A stretch of DNA of 64,000 bases from assembly GCA_963281255.1 (NCBI GenBank), contig OY725501.1:4069674-4133673 (forward strand), given 5' to 3'. Both the position numbers and the translations under genes were made by a program. Shown in pieces: positions 25,003 to 37,133 of the stretch (position 1 is its first letter; each line of letters begins with the position of its first letter). The notes under the pieces were generated by a model that saw nothing but the letters and a program-made list of their open reading frames with translations, had not been told where the DNA came from and did no database searches. Source of the stretch: Aphrocallistes beatrix (Eukaryota; Porifera; Hexactinellida; Sceptrulophora; Aphrocallistidae).

Positions 25003-25702
25003 ACAACAACACATCCACCTCAACTCCAACTTAATGATCATCTCTTCTACCTTCCTACCTATTTGTGTTGATTCTGTATTCTATTATTAGTAATATGAAG
25101 CTATGACCTTTCTACTCTCTCTAGTAACTGATACTCCCATTGGAATGTAGTACGTGAGACTAAGGGTGTTAGTGTCGTTAAGTCGTGTTAATCCCTGTTA
25201 AACTTACAAAACCTCTCTGATTTATATTTAACAGAAATCTCCATTCAGTCTAGCATCAGTGTATCTTCGTAGCTAGATGCAGTTCATAGTATTTGAGCGC
25301 TATAAATAGTAACAAACTCACCAATGCATTAAGATCTCTTCAGGTAGTAAATAATAAGGTAAAAATCTAGAATATTCGCACAGGTTTTTAGAGGATATTC
25401 GTTCTATTCCATGGTTACGGAAAGAGGATCCTGTTATGCTATACCAGGGGCTGGCAACCTTTTGAAAGAAATGTGTCCTATAATGTCGACATATTTATTG
25501 CCTTGTGTGCCAGTGGCACGTCAGCCTTGAGGTGATGGCTGGTATTCCTTTCCCTTAGATTCAGCCTGGGAACAAAGTAATTGTCGACCGATGAAAGTAA
25601 TGAATTACTAATTCGTAATCTCCAACTATAGTTTTGTTGAAACTTGAAGAAAGCAAATTTTAATAAAAATATAAAAACACATGACTAGACTCTAGATACA
25701 GA
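25003..25702. other. intergenic spacer with hAT-like remnant
   Basis: This holds the thrombospondin 3' UTR and the downstream flank of NHL copy A. From about 25360 to 25560 it carries the block (ATATTCGTTCTATTCCATGG .. CAGGGGCTGGC .. GTCGACATATTTATTGCC) that recurs at 32790-33000 and 40290-40500. CAGGGGCTGGCAACC resembles a hAT terminal repeat. No gene is seen. Confidence 0.6.
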
Positions 25703-27601
25703 TTAGTAACATTGGAATGTAAAGTTAGGATTATATGACACAATAAATATTTTCCCGGAATGGGACACAGCAATACCATAGGGTGAAATGAGGTCTCCTC
25801 TTGACTTCCCTTTCTTCCCTAGTGTGTGTATGAGCTCTCCGGAATGTGTGAATATCTTGATAGTGTCATGTCCCCTGTCACTAATCAAGATATTCATATC
25901 TGGATCTAAACAGAAGAAGAATGGTCTATCAACCAAACAATTCTGTTTATCCCCTTGAGAGACACAGGCAGTAAGCAGGTCTCCACTCCTGGAGAATATT
26001 CTCACGCAGTTAGGACTCCTGTCTAGTACCACCAGTGTATCTGGACTCAGTTTCACGTCTACAGGGAAGTAAAGGATTCCTGTCCCAATACAGGATTTGA
26101 AACGGAGGTTACCTGAGAATACACTCACTCTGTGGTTCCAACAATCTGCTATGAACACATCTCCATTTCTGTCTACACATAATCCTTTAGGACCAAATAG
26201 CTCTCCTTCAGTTCCAGCTCTGTTGATTGGTTGGAGAGTGTCTTTACTGAATTGGAATAGAGAGTGGTGGTCCCAGTCTGTAACGAAGATGAATTCTTCT
26301 GTTACTGCTATCCCATATGGTCTCCTAAGTACATCCTGTCCAAACTGAGTAAGGAACTCTCCTTGGAAGGACAGTACCTTTACACAGTTGTTACCGTAAT
26401 CAGCTATGTAGACTTTCTGACTTATTTCGTCCAATGCTAATCCTCTGGGTTCTTTAAGCTCGTTATTTTCTGTTCCTAGCTTCACAGCTGACACGACGGG
26501 TTTCTTCTTTGCGGTGTAATCGGGACATTTCCAGGTGACGACATCTCCAAACTCAGATATTTGGGATTGGAGGGTTGCTAAGGACGGACATTGGAATGCT
26601 AAGGGTGTGAGTTTGGTTGGTGTCTCTTTCTCCTTCTGTCCCTGTTGGTACAGCTGTTCTGCTTGCTGGTGCAAGGGTAGATTCTCATTTGCCTAAAACA
26701 CAGAATCGAATATATTCATGAAAAAAGAAAAATTGATCAATATTTGCGGACAATCGATGTTAGAAATCCAAAATAATATTAACCAAAGGTGTGAAAATGT
26801 GTAAATATAAGTGTTGATAACACATCCATCTAATCGAAAAATTGGATTTCACATATGAAATAACTAAATTAATTATTGGGGTTCGCTCATAATTTAATTA
26901 TAATTTTAAGCAAAGAAGTAGAATGAACATCCTCTACTCTTATTCAGAATCTGCTCATCATCATAAAGTCAGAGTAGAGTTGGATATATGCATATAGGAG
27001 TTTAGGAAAATATTTGCGCCTTTATGCACGCGCATACGCCTGAATGAAACCCAGAAGGCGTTTACGGAAAATCCGAAAGATTTCAATTCCAAAGTTTTCT
27101 GTTCCACAGTTTGGTGTTTCTGAATAAAGTATTTCAGAAATATCAAACATTTAATGTTACAAATTTGGGTTGAAATACAATTGTTAAAACTACAGAACAC
27201 ATTCACTGTTCTGAGACAGAACAGTGAATGTGAACCGCGAAATGAAAGCGAATAAGCTAAGGTCTCCAGAATCTATTCCAACCGAATGGAGACAACTGCT
27301 ATCATCTCAAATTTCTAAGCTAACACGCAGTCATGAATAGTTAATTGTTAGAGAGACTGACCTTTAAGCTGAGTTCTGCCATGTGTCGCTGTGCTCTGAG
27401 CAACTCTTCCAGAGCTTCAATCCGAGTCTTCTCTTTGTTCAAGAACTCCTCTCGCATCTGGACTACCTTCTGGAGGAGGGCGTCCTTCCTCTGGATCAGC
27501 TGTTCGATCAGCTGATTGAACATGCGTTCTATTTGCTCTGCGACACGGTTGAAGTGTGCCATGGTGTCACTGGGAGCAGGTGGTGGCATATTAGTGGCCA
27601 T
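25703..27601 (-). CDS. coiled-coil/NHL-repeat protein, copy A
   Basis: Exon 1 is 27601-27362 (80 codons) and exon 2 is 26692-25703, joined in phase 0 by a 669-bp intron (GTCAGT..TTTTAG). The protein has 409 residues. Residues 15-78 form a charged coiled coil (IERMFNQLIEQLIQRKDALL..). About 160-405 carry five or six NHL blades of the form xPxGLALDE..VYIADxxNxCVKVLS. There is no RING, B-box or signal peptide, so it resembles only the C-terminal half of TRIM-NHL proteins. NHL propellers bind RNA, peptides or sugars on one face. The other copies (B-F) are near-identical except at the blade-face positions. An X-box at 27706-27719 suggests RFX/ciliary control, and a hairpin lies in the intron. The frame is open and nothing appears broken. 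Function is unknown. Confidence 0.85.
27198..27232 (-). other. intronic 35-nt perfect hairpin, copy A
   Basis: The 15-nt arms CACATTCACTGTTCT and AGAACAGTGAATGTG enclose a 5-nt loop. It lies about 130 bp downstream of the exon 1 donor. The same hairpin occurs in all six NHL introns. Confidence 0.85.
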
Positions 27602-27705
27602 TTCTGTGTTCAGTTTTGTTAGGTTGAATTGAATAGAAAGAATATAGTTTATCCAAGAAACTCTCTCTATTATATGTAATCTGAGAATGCCATTGTACGT
27701 CAATG

Positions 27706-27719
27706 GTTGCTATGGTAAC
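27706..27719 (-). promoter_or_regulatory. RFX X-box, NHL copy A
   Basis: GTTGCTATGGTAAC matches the RFX palindrome (GTNRCC..RGYAAC) and ends about 105 bp upstream of the ATG. A TGACGT CRE-like site is adjacent on the minus strand. Confidence 0.7.
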
Positions 27720-28070
27720 CTGGGAATGTTGTCTTGTTTGCGTGAGTGTAAGGAACTCAGTTATTCCATTTCTTATCATTACTAGTGCTGACATAATCTC
27801 AATCACGTTTCTTAACTTGGAGTACTGATTGGGTGCGAGGATATTCGTAGACTCCAAGTGACCAGCATTTGCAGTACAAAACCAGCGGACCAGTATGGTG
27901 GCTATGAATCCAGCATTCCGCTTAGACTATTTTGACTCATAATGTCCTGTAAACTATCTCTGTTAAGCATACTTATCATTGCGAGGGCTTTGATCTACTT
28001 GAATTGATTCGGTTGCTGGCAAAATATATTTGCTTACCACAGAATACGGCATTTTTCCTTCCCTGTGGGG

Positions 28071-29288
28071 CAGGGGTTTTCAACCTTTTTTAGACCACGA
28101 CCCACTTTCTAAATTTTGCAGTCTTCGCGTCCCACCCCTCAGTGTTGAAATGAAGCTTCGCCAATCAAGACCTTCATTTACAAAGAAATTGTCCACTTTG
28201 TTGAAAATATCTATTCCACGTGTTTGCGAATCAAGTGGCTGACAAAAGAGTAACTCTTCCTTGAAATCACAATTGTGGATATAACGTACATATACCATCA
28301 ACTGAGCACAAGAAGAAACAGCTGTTGACTCTCGTCTAATTGTAAAACATAGCTAGGTGACTGTTTAATTTGCTCCACTACTTGGTTCTTTATATCATCT
28401 GACATTTCTTGTATTCTGCGTTGGATAGTATTATCAGAGAGTGACAAAGAACTTAGTTTTTTCCCTGCATCCGCACCAATCATAAGACGCACAACGTCTT
28501 TCGTGCAAGGCAATACTAGTTCTTCACCAATAGTATGTGGTTTCTTAGATTTTGCAATGCGGAGTGACACAGCATATGACGCTTCAACTGCAGCTTTTAT
28601 GTTTACAAATGTCTGTCCTGTAGTGTCAAGTCTGGATTTCTTTGTAGAATCTGATTTTCTTTGGAAGAAAGAAACATCTCGATCCTTGTATGTTGGATGT
28701 TCCTTCTCGAAATGTCTCCTAAGCTGAAACGGCTTCATGGACTCTGCAGATAAAACTTTAAGACATATCACACATTGTGGCTTTTCAATACCTTCCGTTA
28801 AGATACTGGTAAATCCAAATTTCAGATAATCATCTGAATAGGCTCGCTTAGGAGCACGTTTTGTTGCCATTTAACTGAAAATAAAAGAAGTATTGAAAAT
28901 GTAGATATTTTTAGAAGCTAATGAACACATATGTAATATGTGAATATACATATTACAAAGTTGTGTATACGAGTACTAGGTTTTGACTATCATAGGTTCT
29001 AATAATTAAACAGTTATAATATCACACTTCAATATGTCTTCTCTATTCTTTCATTTATCAATACCTTGGTATATTATTACAATACTGTTTACTAATTCAC
29101 AATTAGACACTAACACCAACCAAATTTGATTGAAATTCAATACTAACTCCAAGACCGAGAGTAGTTAGTTTGTGTAAATGTTTAATAAGAGAATATTCGT
29201 TACTCAAGTAATTTAGTACCCACCTTCCGCGACCCACTGGAAAATCTGTCGCGACCCACCAGTGGGTCACACTGGTTGAAAACCCCTG
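28071..29288 (-). mobile_element. deleted hAT (Charlie/ZBED-like) DNA transposon, copy 1
   Basis: The terminal inverted repeats are CAGGGGTTTTCAACC and GGTTGAAAACCCCTG. The subterminal words ACCCACT..AGTGGGT repeat around them. The 1.2-kb interior keeps only the front of the transposase and lacks the catalytic and dimerisation C-terminus. The right flank ATCTAGAG resembles a hAT target site, but the left flank CTGTGGGG does not match it, so the junction may be rearranged. It sits between NHL copies A and B. A near-identical copy is at 35920-37122. Confidence 0.88.
28080..28870 (-). pseudogene. truncated hAT transposase with BED zinc finger
   Basis: The frame from the ATG at 28870 gives 190 residues: basic start MATKRAPKRAYSDDYLKFGF, a BED-type finger (PQCVICLKVLSAESMKPFQL then RRHFEKEHP), and a helical region ending YVLQLDES. 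Homology then continues in another frame (AQLMVYVRYIHNCDFKEELL) to about 28080, so one frameshift separates the parts. The catalytic DDE region is deleted. The second copy at 36719 has the same structure. Confidence 0.8.
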
Positions 29289-29536
29289 ATCTAGAGAAAT
29301 TATTATATTTGTAGGTTCATCTGAAATTAACCTATAATTTCATTCCTCCTGAACTCACCATTGGGAGATGGATGGTATTCCTTTTCCCTTAGATTCAGCC
29401 TGGGAACAAAGTAATTGTCGACCCATGAAAGTAATGAATGAATAATTCCTAATCTCCAACAAAAGCTATGTTGAAACTTGAAGAAAGCAAATTTTAATAC
29501 AAATATAAAAACACATGACTAGACTCTAGATACAGA

Positions 29537-31708
29537 TTAGTAACATTGGAATGTAAAGTTTGGATTAAATGACACAATAAATATTTTCCCGGAATGGGAC
29601 ACAGCGATACCAAAGGGTAAAATGAGTTCTCCTCTTGACTTCCCTTTCTTCCCTAGCGTCTGTATGAGCTCTCCGGAATGTGTGAATATCTTGATAGTGT
29701 CATGTCTCCAGTCACTAATCAAGATATTCATATCTGGATCTAAACAGAAGAAGTCTGGTCTATCAACCAAACAATTCTGTTTATATCCTTGAGAGACACA
29801 GGAAGTGAGCAGGTCTCCACTCCTGGAGAATATTCTCACGCAGTTAGGACTCCTGTCTAGTACCACCAGTGTATCTGGACTCAGTTTCACGTCTACAGGG
29901 AAGTTAAGGATTCCTGTCCCAATACAGGATTTGAAACGGAGGTTACCTGAGAATACACTCACTCTGTGGTTCCACCAATCTGCTATGAACACATCTCCAT
30001 TTCTGTCTACACATAATCCGCTAGGATCATATAGCTCTCCTTCAGCTCCTCCTCTAGTTCCAGCTCTGTTGATTGGTTGGAGAGTGTCTTTATTGAATTG
30101 GAATAGAGAGTGTTGGTCCCAGTCTGAAACGAAGATGAATTCTTCTGTTACTGCTATTCCCCGTGGTCCCCTAAGTACATCCTGTCCAAACTGAGTAAGG
30201 AACTCTCCTTGGAAGGACAGTACCTTTACACACCTGTTACCGAAATCAGCTATGTAGACTTTCTGACTTATTTCGTCTAAAGCTAATCCTCTGGGATATT
30301 TGAGCTCGTTATTTTCTGTTCCTAGCTTCACAGCTGACACGACGGGTTTCTTCTTAGCGGTGTAATCGGGACATTTCCAGGTGACGACATCTCCAAACTC
30401 AGATATTTGGGATTGGAGGGTTGCTAGGGATGGACATTGGAATGTTATGGCAGGGAGTTTGGTTGGTGTCTCTTTCTCCTTCTGTCCCTGTTGGTACAAC
30501 TGTTCTGCTTGCTTGTGCAAGGGTAGATTCTCATTTGCCTAAAACACAGAATCGGAATATATTCTAAAAATAGAAAAGATTTAGGAAATTCTGATAATGA
30601 ATCAGTGGTGGCATACTCGGTACGGCAGTTTAACTACCGCCGTACCACTTTTCAGAAAGCTCAGCTTTGCTGTAACGTTACAGAGCTGTTCTAAATTTAG
30701 AAATTCACTGTAACTTAATGCATCCATGGTAAATAGATTAAGTGAATTCTCATTGTACCACTTTGCACTATACAATAAACCAGTTTTGAATCTCTACTGC
30801 AAGATATGTGCCGGATATTCCGCCGTAACACTTTTTGAGTGTGTGTTGACCTGTAAATTGTATGATAAATCTCTATGGACACGATCGTTCAATTGCATTA
30901 AAATATTAATAAAGGTGTGAAAATGTGTATATACATAAATGCAAATAAAACATTCATTTATTGTAAAATAAACACACTAAAATAAATTATTCTAGTTATC
31001 GATATTTCAATACATTTGAAACATAATTTTGTTAAATGTAGCATGAACAGCCTCCACTATGATTATTCCGAACTCAGGCTCGTTGGATATATTCATATAT
31101 ACGATTTCAGAAAATTTGCATGCCTAATTTAAATGTAATGCGCCTTTATGAATACGCAAGAATGAAACGCAGAAAGCTTTTTTTTACAGAAAATCCACGG
31201 ATTTCTGTTCCAAAGTTTGGCGTCTCTGAATTAAGTATTTCAAAAATAACGAACATTTAATCTTACAAATTTCGGTTGAAAATACAATTGATAAAACTGC
31301 AGAACACATTCACTGTTCTGAGACAGAACAGTGAATGTGAACCGCGAAATGAAAGCGAATAAGCTAAGGTCTCCAGAATCTATTTCAACCGAATGGAGAC
31401 AATTGCTATCATCTCAACTTTCTAAGCTAACACGCAGTCATGAATAGTTAATTGTTAGAGAGACTGACCTTTAAGCTGAGTTCTGCCATGTGTCGCTGTG
31501 CTCTGAGCAACTCTTCCAGAGCTTCAATCCGAGTCTTCTCTTTGTTCAAGAACTCCTCTCGCATCTGGACTACCTTCTGGAGGAGGGCGTCCTTCCTCTG
31601 GATCAGCTGTTCGATCAGCTGATTGAACTTGCGTTCTATTTGCTCTGCGACACGGTTGAAGTGTGCCATGGTGTCACTGGGAGCAGGTGGTGGCATATTA
31701 GTGGCCAT
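29537..31708 (-). CDS. coiled-coil/NHL-repeat protein, copy B
   Basis: Exon 1 is 31708-31469 and exon 2 is 30538-29537, encoding 413 residues with an open frame. The coiled coil is identical to copy A except ERKFNQ for ERMFNQ. Relative to A, blade positions read KYPRG, ADFGNR, GPRG, SDWDQ, YDPSG, ADWWNH and SDWRH, and four residues (RGGA-type) are inserted before EGEL. The intron (930 bp) has its own sequence in the middle (30600-30900), including words not found in A. The X-box is at 31811-31824 and the hairpin at 31305-31339. The promoter-distal flank (31840-31880) matches the flank of copy F, suggesting F derives from a B-like gene. Confidence 0.85.
31305..31339 (-). other. intronic 35-nt perfect hairpin, copy B
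   Basis: It has the same arms and loop as in copy A, about 130 bp downstream of the exon 1 donor. Confidence 0.85.
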
Positions 31709-31810
31709 TTCTGTGTTCAGTTCTGTTAGGTTGAATTGGATAGAAAGAATATAGTTTATCCAAGAAACTCTCCATTATATGTAATCTGAGAATGCCATAG
31801 TACGTCAATG

Positions 31811-31824
31811 GTTGCTATGGTAAC
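31811..31824 (-). promoter_or_regulatory. RFX X-box, NHL copy B
   Basis: GTTGCTATGGTAAC is intact, about 103 bp upstream of the ATG. Confidence 0.7.
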
Positions 31825-31839
31825 CTGGGAATGTTGTCT

Positions 31840-33381
31840 AGAGACAAGTTCACTATAACTATTTTGGGAAAACTTAGTAGTTTCCATTTATAGAATACAA
31901 GCGCATCGCTTGCTTGAGTTGCGTTGCTGGACAACATTTTTGTGTCGCCGGAGGCGCCTTTGGGCGCATGTGGTCACCATTGATTAATTATATGGGAGAT
32001 AACATCTCTAAATACGTCTGTCCATCGTGAAAAAACCTGTGCAGTGTACCAATTGACACTCTTCCTTGTTGACCTCTTTGGAGAGTTGAGAACTCTGACG
32101 AACGGCTTCGATGACGTCATCAGTACGAATCGACTTCCGTCCTGAGTTGCTCAGACGGTCATCAGACTTAGAGTTGAGTTCTTAACTGTCCCTTCTGTCA
32201 AACTTCTCAATGCAGCCAAATATAACTGATTTGCTGGGAGGTTTTTGCTCGTTGAGTCTTGCAATCATTTCTATACAGAAGTGCAAGAGTGTAGCTTGTA
32301 GTAGAGCTGACACAATAGATCCTCTTCTCTGTGCTACACTGCTAGCTATAAATGCTCCCAGGGTATTATCTACCATATCCTAACTCTGTTCATTAGTTTA
32401 GAACACAGAGACATAATGAACTCGAAATTACTTGGCTTCTGTTTATTTTAGCCCACCCGGTATACGCAACACTAACTGAATTGCCCTATTTTCACCAGGG
32501 AACTAAGTACAAATCTAAATTTAATCTTCACGGGTCTTGTCAATATATTTACACCTTCACTATGGATGTGAATTAATGGATATTATGGATGAGATTTCAG
32601 AGGTAAATGTTAGGAGTTCGCTAAATACAATTTGACACTCAGATGCCATGATGTGAATAAATAAAAAGTTAGCAGCTTAGACTGAAATATTCATAATTTC
32701 ACACCTCTGGTTAGCATGTTAATAGAGCAGTACATTTCATTATGTTACAAAAAGCTATGTTACAAAATACCAATGCAGGTTTCTTCAGGTGACAAATAAG
32801 TTTAGAATATTCGCACAAGTTATTCGAGGATATTCGTTCTATTCAATGGTTACGGAAAGAGGATCCTATTATGCTATACCAGGGGCTGGCGACTTTGAAA
32901 GAAATGTGTCCCATAATGTCGACATATTTATTGCCTGGTGTGTCAGTGGCACGTCAGCCTTGAGGTGTCGCCCCCTAAATTTACAAAAATGTCAGTCTGT
33001 CGACCGACATTTATTTCAACTCCGCTTGCCATCGATTCAATGCTCGTGTGTCATAGAACCCTGTGCTATACTTTCTGCCAATAAGCGACAAATGAGTAGA
33101 ACAATTCTTCTTCGATTGAATTAATACTAAACTCATGGCTTGTCTCTATCTAGAGAAATTGTTATATTTGTAGGTTAAAATCATTCAAAATTAGAGTTCT
33201 ATAAATATCTGGAATTAACCTATCATTTCATTCCTCCTGAACTCATCATTGGGAGATGGCTGGCATTCCTTTTCCCTTAGATTCAGCCTGGGAACAAAGT
33301 AATTGTCGACCCATGAAAGTAATGAATGATTCATTCGTAATCTCCAACTATAGTTTTGTTGGAACTTGAAGAAAGCAAATT
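31840..33381. other. spacer between NHL copies B and C
   Basis: There is no convincing gene. A 64-codon minus-strand frame at 32376-32182 contains TLLHFCIEMIARLNEQKPPS and could be a stray exon or chance. From about 32640 to 33300 the spacer is the L block shared almost exactly with 40145-40760 and more loosely with 25360-25700, including a hAT-like CAGGGGCTGGC remnant. Confidence 0.5.
32640..33300. repeat. L block, tandem-unit boundary (copy at 40145-40760)
   Basis: Both copies read TGCCATGATGTGAATAAATA.. through ..GTCGACCGACATTTATT.. to the CATCATTGGGAGATG word with only scattered changes. This marks the repeat unit of the NHL array. Confidence 0.8.
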
Positions 33382-34928
33382 TTAATAAAAATATAAAAAC
33401 ACATGACTAGACTCTAGATACAGATTAGTAACATTGGAATGTAAAGTTAGGATTACGAACACAAAAAAATTTTTCCCGGAATGGGACACAGCAATACCAT
33501 AGAGTTCAATGAGTTCTCCTCTTGACTTCCTTTTCTTCCCTAGTGCGTGTATGAGCTCTCCGGAATGTGTGAATATCTTGATAGTGTCATGTCCACAGTC
33601 ACTAATCAAGATATTCATATCTGGATCTAAACAGAAGAAGAATGGTTGATAAACCAAACAATTCTGTTTATCTCCTTGAGAGACACAGGAAGTAAGCAGG
33701 TTTCCACTCCTGGAGAATATTCTCACGCAGTTAGGACTCCAGTCTAGTACCACCAGTGTATCTGGACTCAGTTTCACGTCTACAGGGAAGTTAAGGATTC
33801 CTGTCCCAATACAGGATTTGAAACGGAGGTTACCTGAGAATACACTCACTCTGTGGTTCCACCAATCTGCTATGAACACATCTCCATTTCTGTCTACACA
33901 TAATCCTCTAGGACCAAATAGCTCTCCTTCAGCTCTTCCTCTAGTTCCAGCTCTGTTGATTGGTTGGAGAGTGTCTTTATTGAATTGGAATAGAGAGTGG
34001 TGGTCCCAGTCAGTAACGAAGATGAATTCTTCTGTTACTGCTATTCCCCATGGTCTCCTGAGTACATCCTGTCCAAACTGAGTAAGGAACTCTCCTTGGA
34101 AGGACAGTACCTTTACACAGCTGTTACCGTAATCAGCTATGTAGACTTTATGACTTATTTCGTCCAATGCTAATCCTCTGGGTATTTGAAGTTCGTTATT
34201 TCCTGGTCCTAGCTCCACAGCTGACACGACGGGTTTCTTCTTAGTGGTGTAATCGGGACATTTCCAGGTGACAACATCTCCAAACTCAGATATTTGGGAT
34301 TGGAGGGTTGCTAGGGGACATTGGAATGTCAAGGCAGGGAGTTTGGTTGGTGTCTCTTTCTCCTTCTGTCCCTGTTGGTACAGCTGTTCTGCTTGCTGGT
34401 GCAAGGGTAGATTCTCATTTGCCTAAAACACAGAATCGAATATATTCATGAAAAAATAAAAATTGATCAATATTTGCGGACAATCGATGTTAGAAATCCA
34501 AAATAATATTAACCAAAGGTGTGAAAATGTGTAAATATAAGTGTTGATAACACATCCATCTAATCGAAAAATTGGATTCCACATATGAAATAACTAAATT
34601 AATTATTGGGGTTCGCACATAATTTATTTATAATTTTAAGCAAAGAAGTAGAAAGAACATCCAATACTATTATTCAGAATCTGCTCATCATCGTAAAGTC
34701 AGAGTAAAGTTGGATATATGCATATAGGAGTTTAGGAAAATATTTGCGCCTTTATGCACGCGCATACGCCTGAATGAAACCCAGAAGGCGTTTACGGAAA
34801 ATCCGAAAGATTTCAATTCCAAAGTTTTCTGTTCCACAGTTTGGTGTTTCTGAATAAAGTATTTCAGAAATATCAAACATTTAATGTTACAAATTTGGGT
34901 TGAAATGACAATTGATAAAACTACAGAA

Positions 34929-34963
34929 CACATTCACTGTTCTGAGAAAGAACAGTGAATGTG
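34929..34963 (-). other. intronic 35-nt perfect hairpin, copy C
   Basis: The arms are intact. The loop differs by one base from copies A, B, D and E and matches copy F. Confidence 0.85.
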
Positions 34964-35146
34964 AACCGCGAAATGAAAGCGAATAAGCTAAGGTCTCCAG
35001 AATCTATTCCAACCGAATGGAGACAACTGCTATCATCTCAACTTTCTAAGCTAACACGCAGTCATGAATAGTTAATTGTTATAGAGACTGACCTTTAAGC
35101 TGAGTTCTGCCATGTGTCGCTGTGCTCTGAGCAACTCTTCCAGAGC

Positions 35147-35388
35147 TTCAATCCGAGTCTTCTCTTTGTTCAAGAACTCCTCTCGCATCTGGACTACCTT
35201 CTGGAGGAGGGCGTCCTTCCTCTGGATCAGCTGTTCGATCAGCTGATTGAACATGCGTTCTATCTGCTTCAATCCGAGTCTTCTCTTTGTTCAAGAACTC
35301 CTCTCGCATCTGGACTACCTTCTGGAGGAGGGCGTCCTTCCTCTGGATCAGCTGTTCGATCAGCTGATTGAACATGCGTTCTATCTGC
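35147..35388. repeat. 121-bp tandem duplication inside exon 1 of copy C
   Basis: Units 35147-35267 and 35268-35388 both begin TTCAATCCGAGTCTTCTC and end with CGTTCTATCTGC. The length is not a multiple of three. Confidence 0.9.
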
Positions 35389-35555
35389 TCTGCGACACGG
35401 TTGAAGTGTGCCATGGTGTCACTGGGAGCAGGTGGTGGCATATTAGTGGCCATTTCTGTGTTCAGTTTTGTTTGGTTGAATTGAATAGAAAGAATATAGT
35501 TTATCCAACAAACTCTCCATTATATGTAATCTGAGAATGCCATAATAAGTAAATT

Positions 35556-35569
35556 GTTGCTATGGTGAT
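35556..35569 (-). promoter_or_regulatory. decayed X-box, NHL copy C
   Basis: GTTGCTATGGTGAT occupies the place of GTTGCTATGGTAAC about 103 bp upstream of the ATG. The second half-site is damaged. Confidence 0.55.
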
Positions 35570-35919
35570 CTGGGAATGTTATCTTGTTTGCGTGAGTGTA
35601 AGGAACTCAGATATTCCATTTCTTATCATTACTAGTGCTGACATAATCTCAGTCACGTTTCCTAATTTGGAGTACTTATTGGGTGCGAGGATATTCGTAG
35701 ACTTCAAGTGGCCAGCATTTGCAGTACAAAACCAGCGGACCAGTATGGTGGCTATAAATCCAGCATTCCGCTTAGACTATTTGACTCATAATGTCCTGTA
35801 AGGTATCTCTGTTAAGCATACTTATCATTGCGAGGGCTTTGATCTATTTGAATTGATTCGGTTGCTGGCAAAATAGATTTGCTTACCACAGAATACGGCA
35901 TTTTTCCTTCCCTGTGGGG

Positions 35920-37122
35920 CAGGGGTTTTCAACCTTTTTTAGACCACGACCCACTTTCTAAATTTTGCAGTCTTCGCGTCCCACCCCTCAGTGTTGAAAT
36001 GAAGCTTCGCCAATCAAGACCTTCAGCTGCAAAGAAACTGTCCACTTTGTTGAAAATATCTATTCCACGTGTTTGCGAATCAAGTGGCTGACAAAAGAGT
36101 AACTCTTCCTTGAAATCACAATTGTGGATATAACGTACATATACCATCAACTGAGCACAAGAAGAAACAGCTGTTGACTCTCGTCTAATTGTAAAACATA
36201 GCTAGGTGACTGTTTAATTTGCTCCACTACTTGGTTCTTTATATCATCTGACATTTCTTGTATTCTGCGTTGGATAGTATTATCAGAGAGTGACAAAGAA
36301 CTTAGTTTTTTCCCTGCATCCGCACCAATCATAAGACGCACAACGTCTTTCGTGCAAGGCAATACTAGTTCTTCACCAATAGTATGTGGTTTCTTAGATT
36401 TTGCAATGCGGAGTGACACAGCATATGACGCTTCAACTGCAGCTTTTATGTTTACAAATGTCTGTCCTGTAGTGTCAAGTCTGGATTTCTTTGTAGAATC
36501 TGATTTTCTTTGGAAGAAAGAAACATCTCGATCCTTGTATGTTGGATGTTCCTTCTCGAAATGTCTCCTAAGCTGAAACGGCTTCATGGACTCTGCAGAT
36601 AAAACTTTAAGACATATCACACATTGTGGCTTTTCAATACCTTCCGTTAAGATACTGGTAAATCCAAATTTCAGATAATCATCTGAATAGGCTCGCTTAG
36701 GAGCACGTTTTGCTGCCATTTAACTGAAAATAAAAGAAGTATTGAAAATGTAGATATTTTTAGAAGCTAATGAACACATATGTAATATGTGAATATACAT
36801 ATTACAAAGTTGTGTATACGAGTACTAGGTTTTGACTATCATAGGTTCTAATAATTAAACAGTTATAATATCACACTTCAATATGTCTTCTCTATTCTTT
36901 CATTTATCAATACATTGGTATATAATTACAATATTGTTTAAATTCACAATTAGACACTAACACCAACCAAATTTGATTGAAATTCAATACTAACTCCAAG
37001 ACCGAGAGTAGTTAGTTTGTGTAAAAGTTTAATAAGAGAATATTCGTTACTCAAGTAATTTAGTACCCACCTTCCGCGACCCACTGGAAAATCTGTCGCG
37101 ACCCACTGGTTGAAAACCCCTG
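35920..37122 (-). mobile_element. deleted hAT (Charlie/ZBED-like) DNA transposon, copy 2
   Basis: It has the same terminal repeats, the same 190-codon front part (36719-36147) and the same left flank as the copy at 28071. It lacks a few bases (ACCAGTGGGTCAC) near the right end. The shared left flank shows that it arose by segmental duplication rather than a second insertion. Confidence 0.88.
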
Positions 37123-37133
37123 ATCTAGAGAAA

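Larger units (their letters stand above)
33382..35453 (-). pseudogene. coiled-coil/NHL-repeat gene, copy C, probably broken
   Basis: Exon 1 (35453-35093) contains a 121-bp direct duplication, so the frame shifts inside the coiled coil after KTRIEA. Exon 2 (34422-33382) keeps the NHL blades open, but its end departs from the family after VSHSGK and reads on for about 25 unrelated residues. Its X-box is also degraded (GTTGCTATGGTGAT). Blade positions are QIPRG, ADYGNS, RPWG, TDWDH, FGPRG, ADWWNH and SDCGH. The intron is almost the same as in copy A. An assembly artefact could produce the duplication. Confidence 0.7.

Noticed and set aside
32182-32376. Minus-strand 64-codon frame (TLLHFCIEMIARLNEQKPPS)
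   Set aside because: No partner exon, promoter or family match is seen. It is noted as a possible stray exon but is not supported as a gene.
35101-35534. Plus-strand frames opposite NHL exon 1 (MSLCSEQLFQSFNPSLL.. type), recurring at every copy
   Set aside because: They are exact antisense shadows of the coiled-coil exon, and the minus-strand splice sites and family similarity favour the sense reading.
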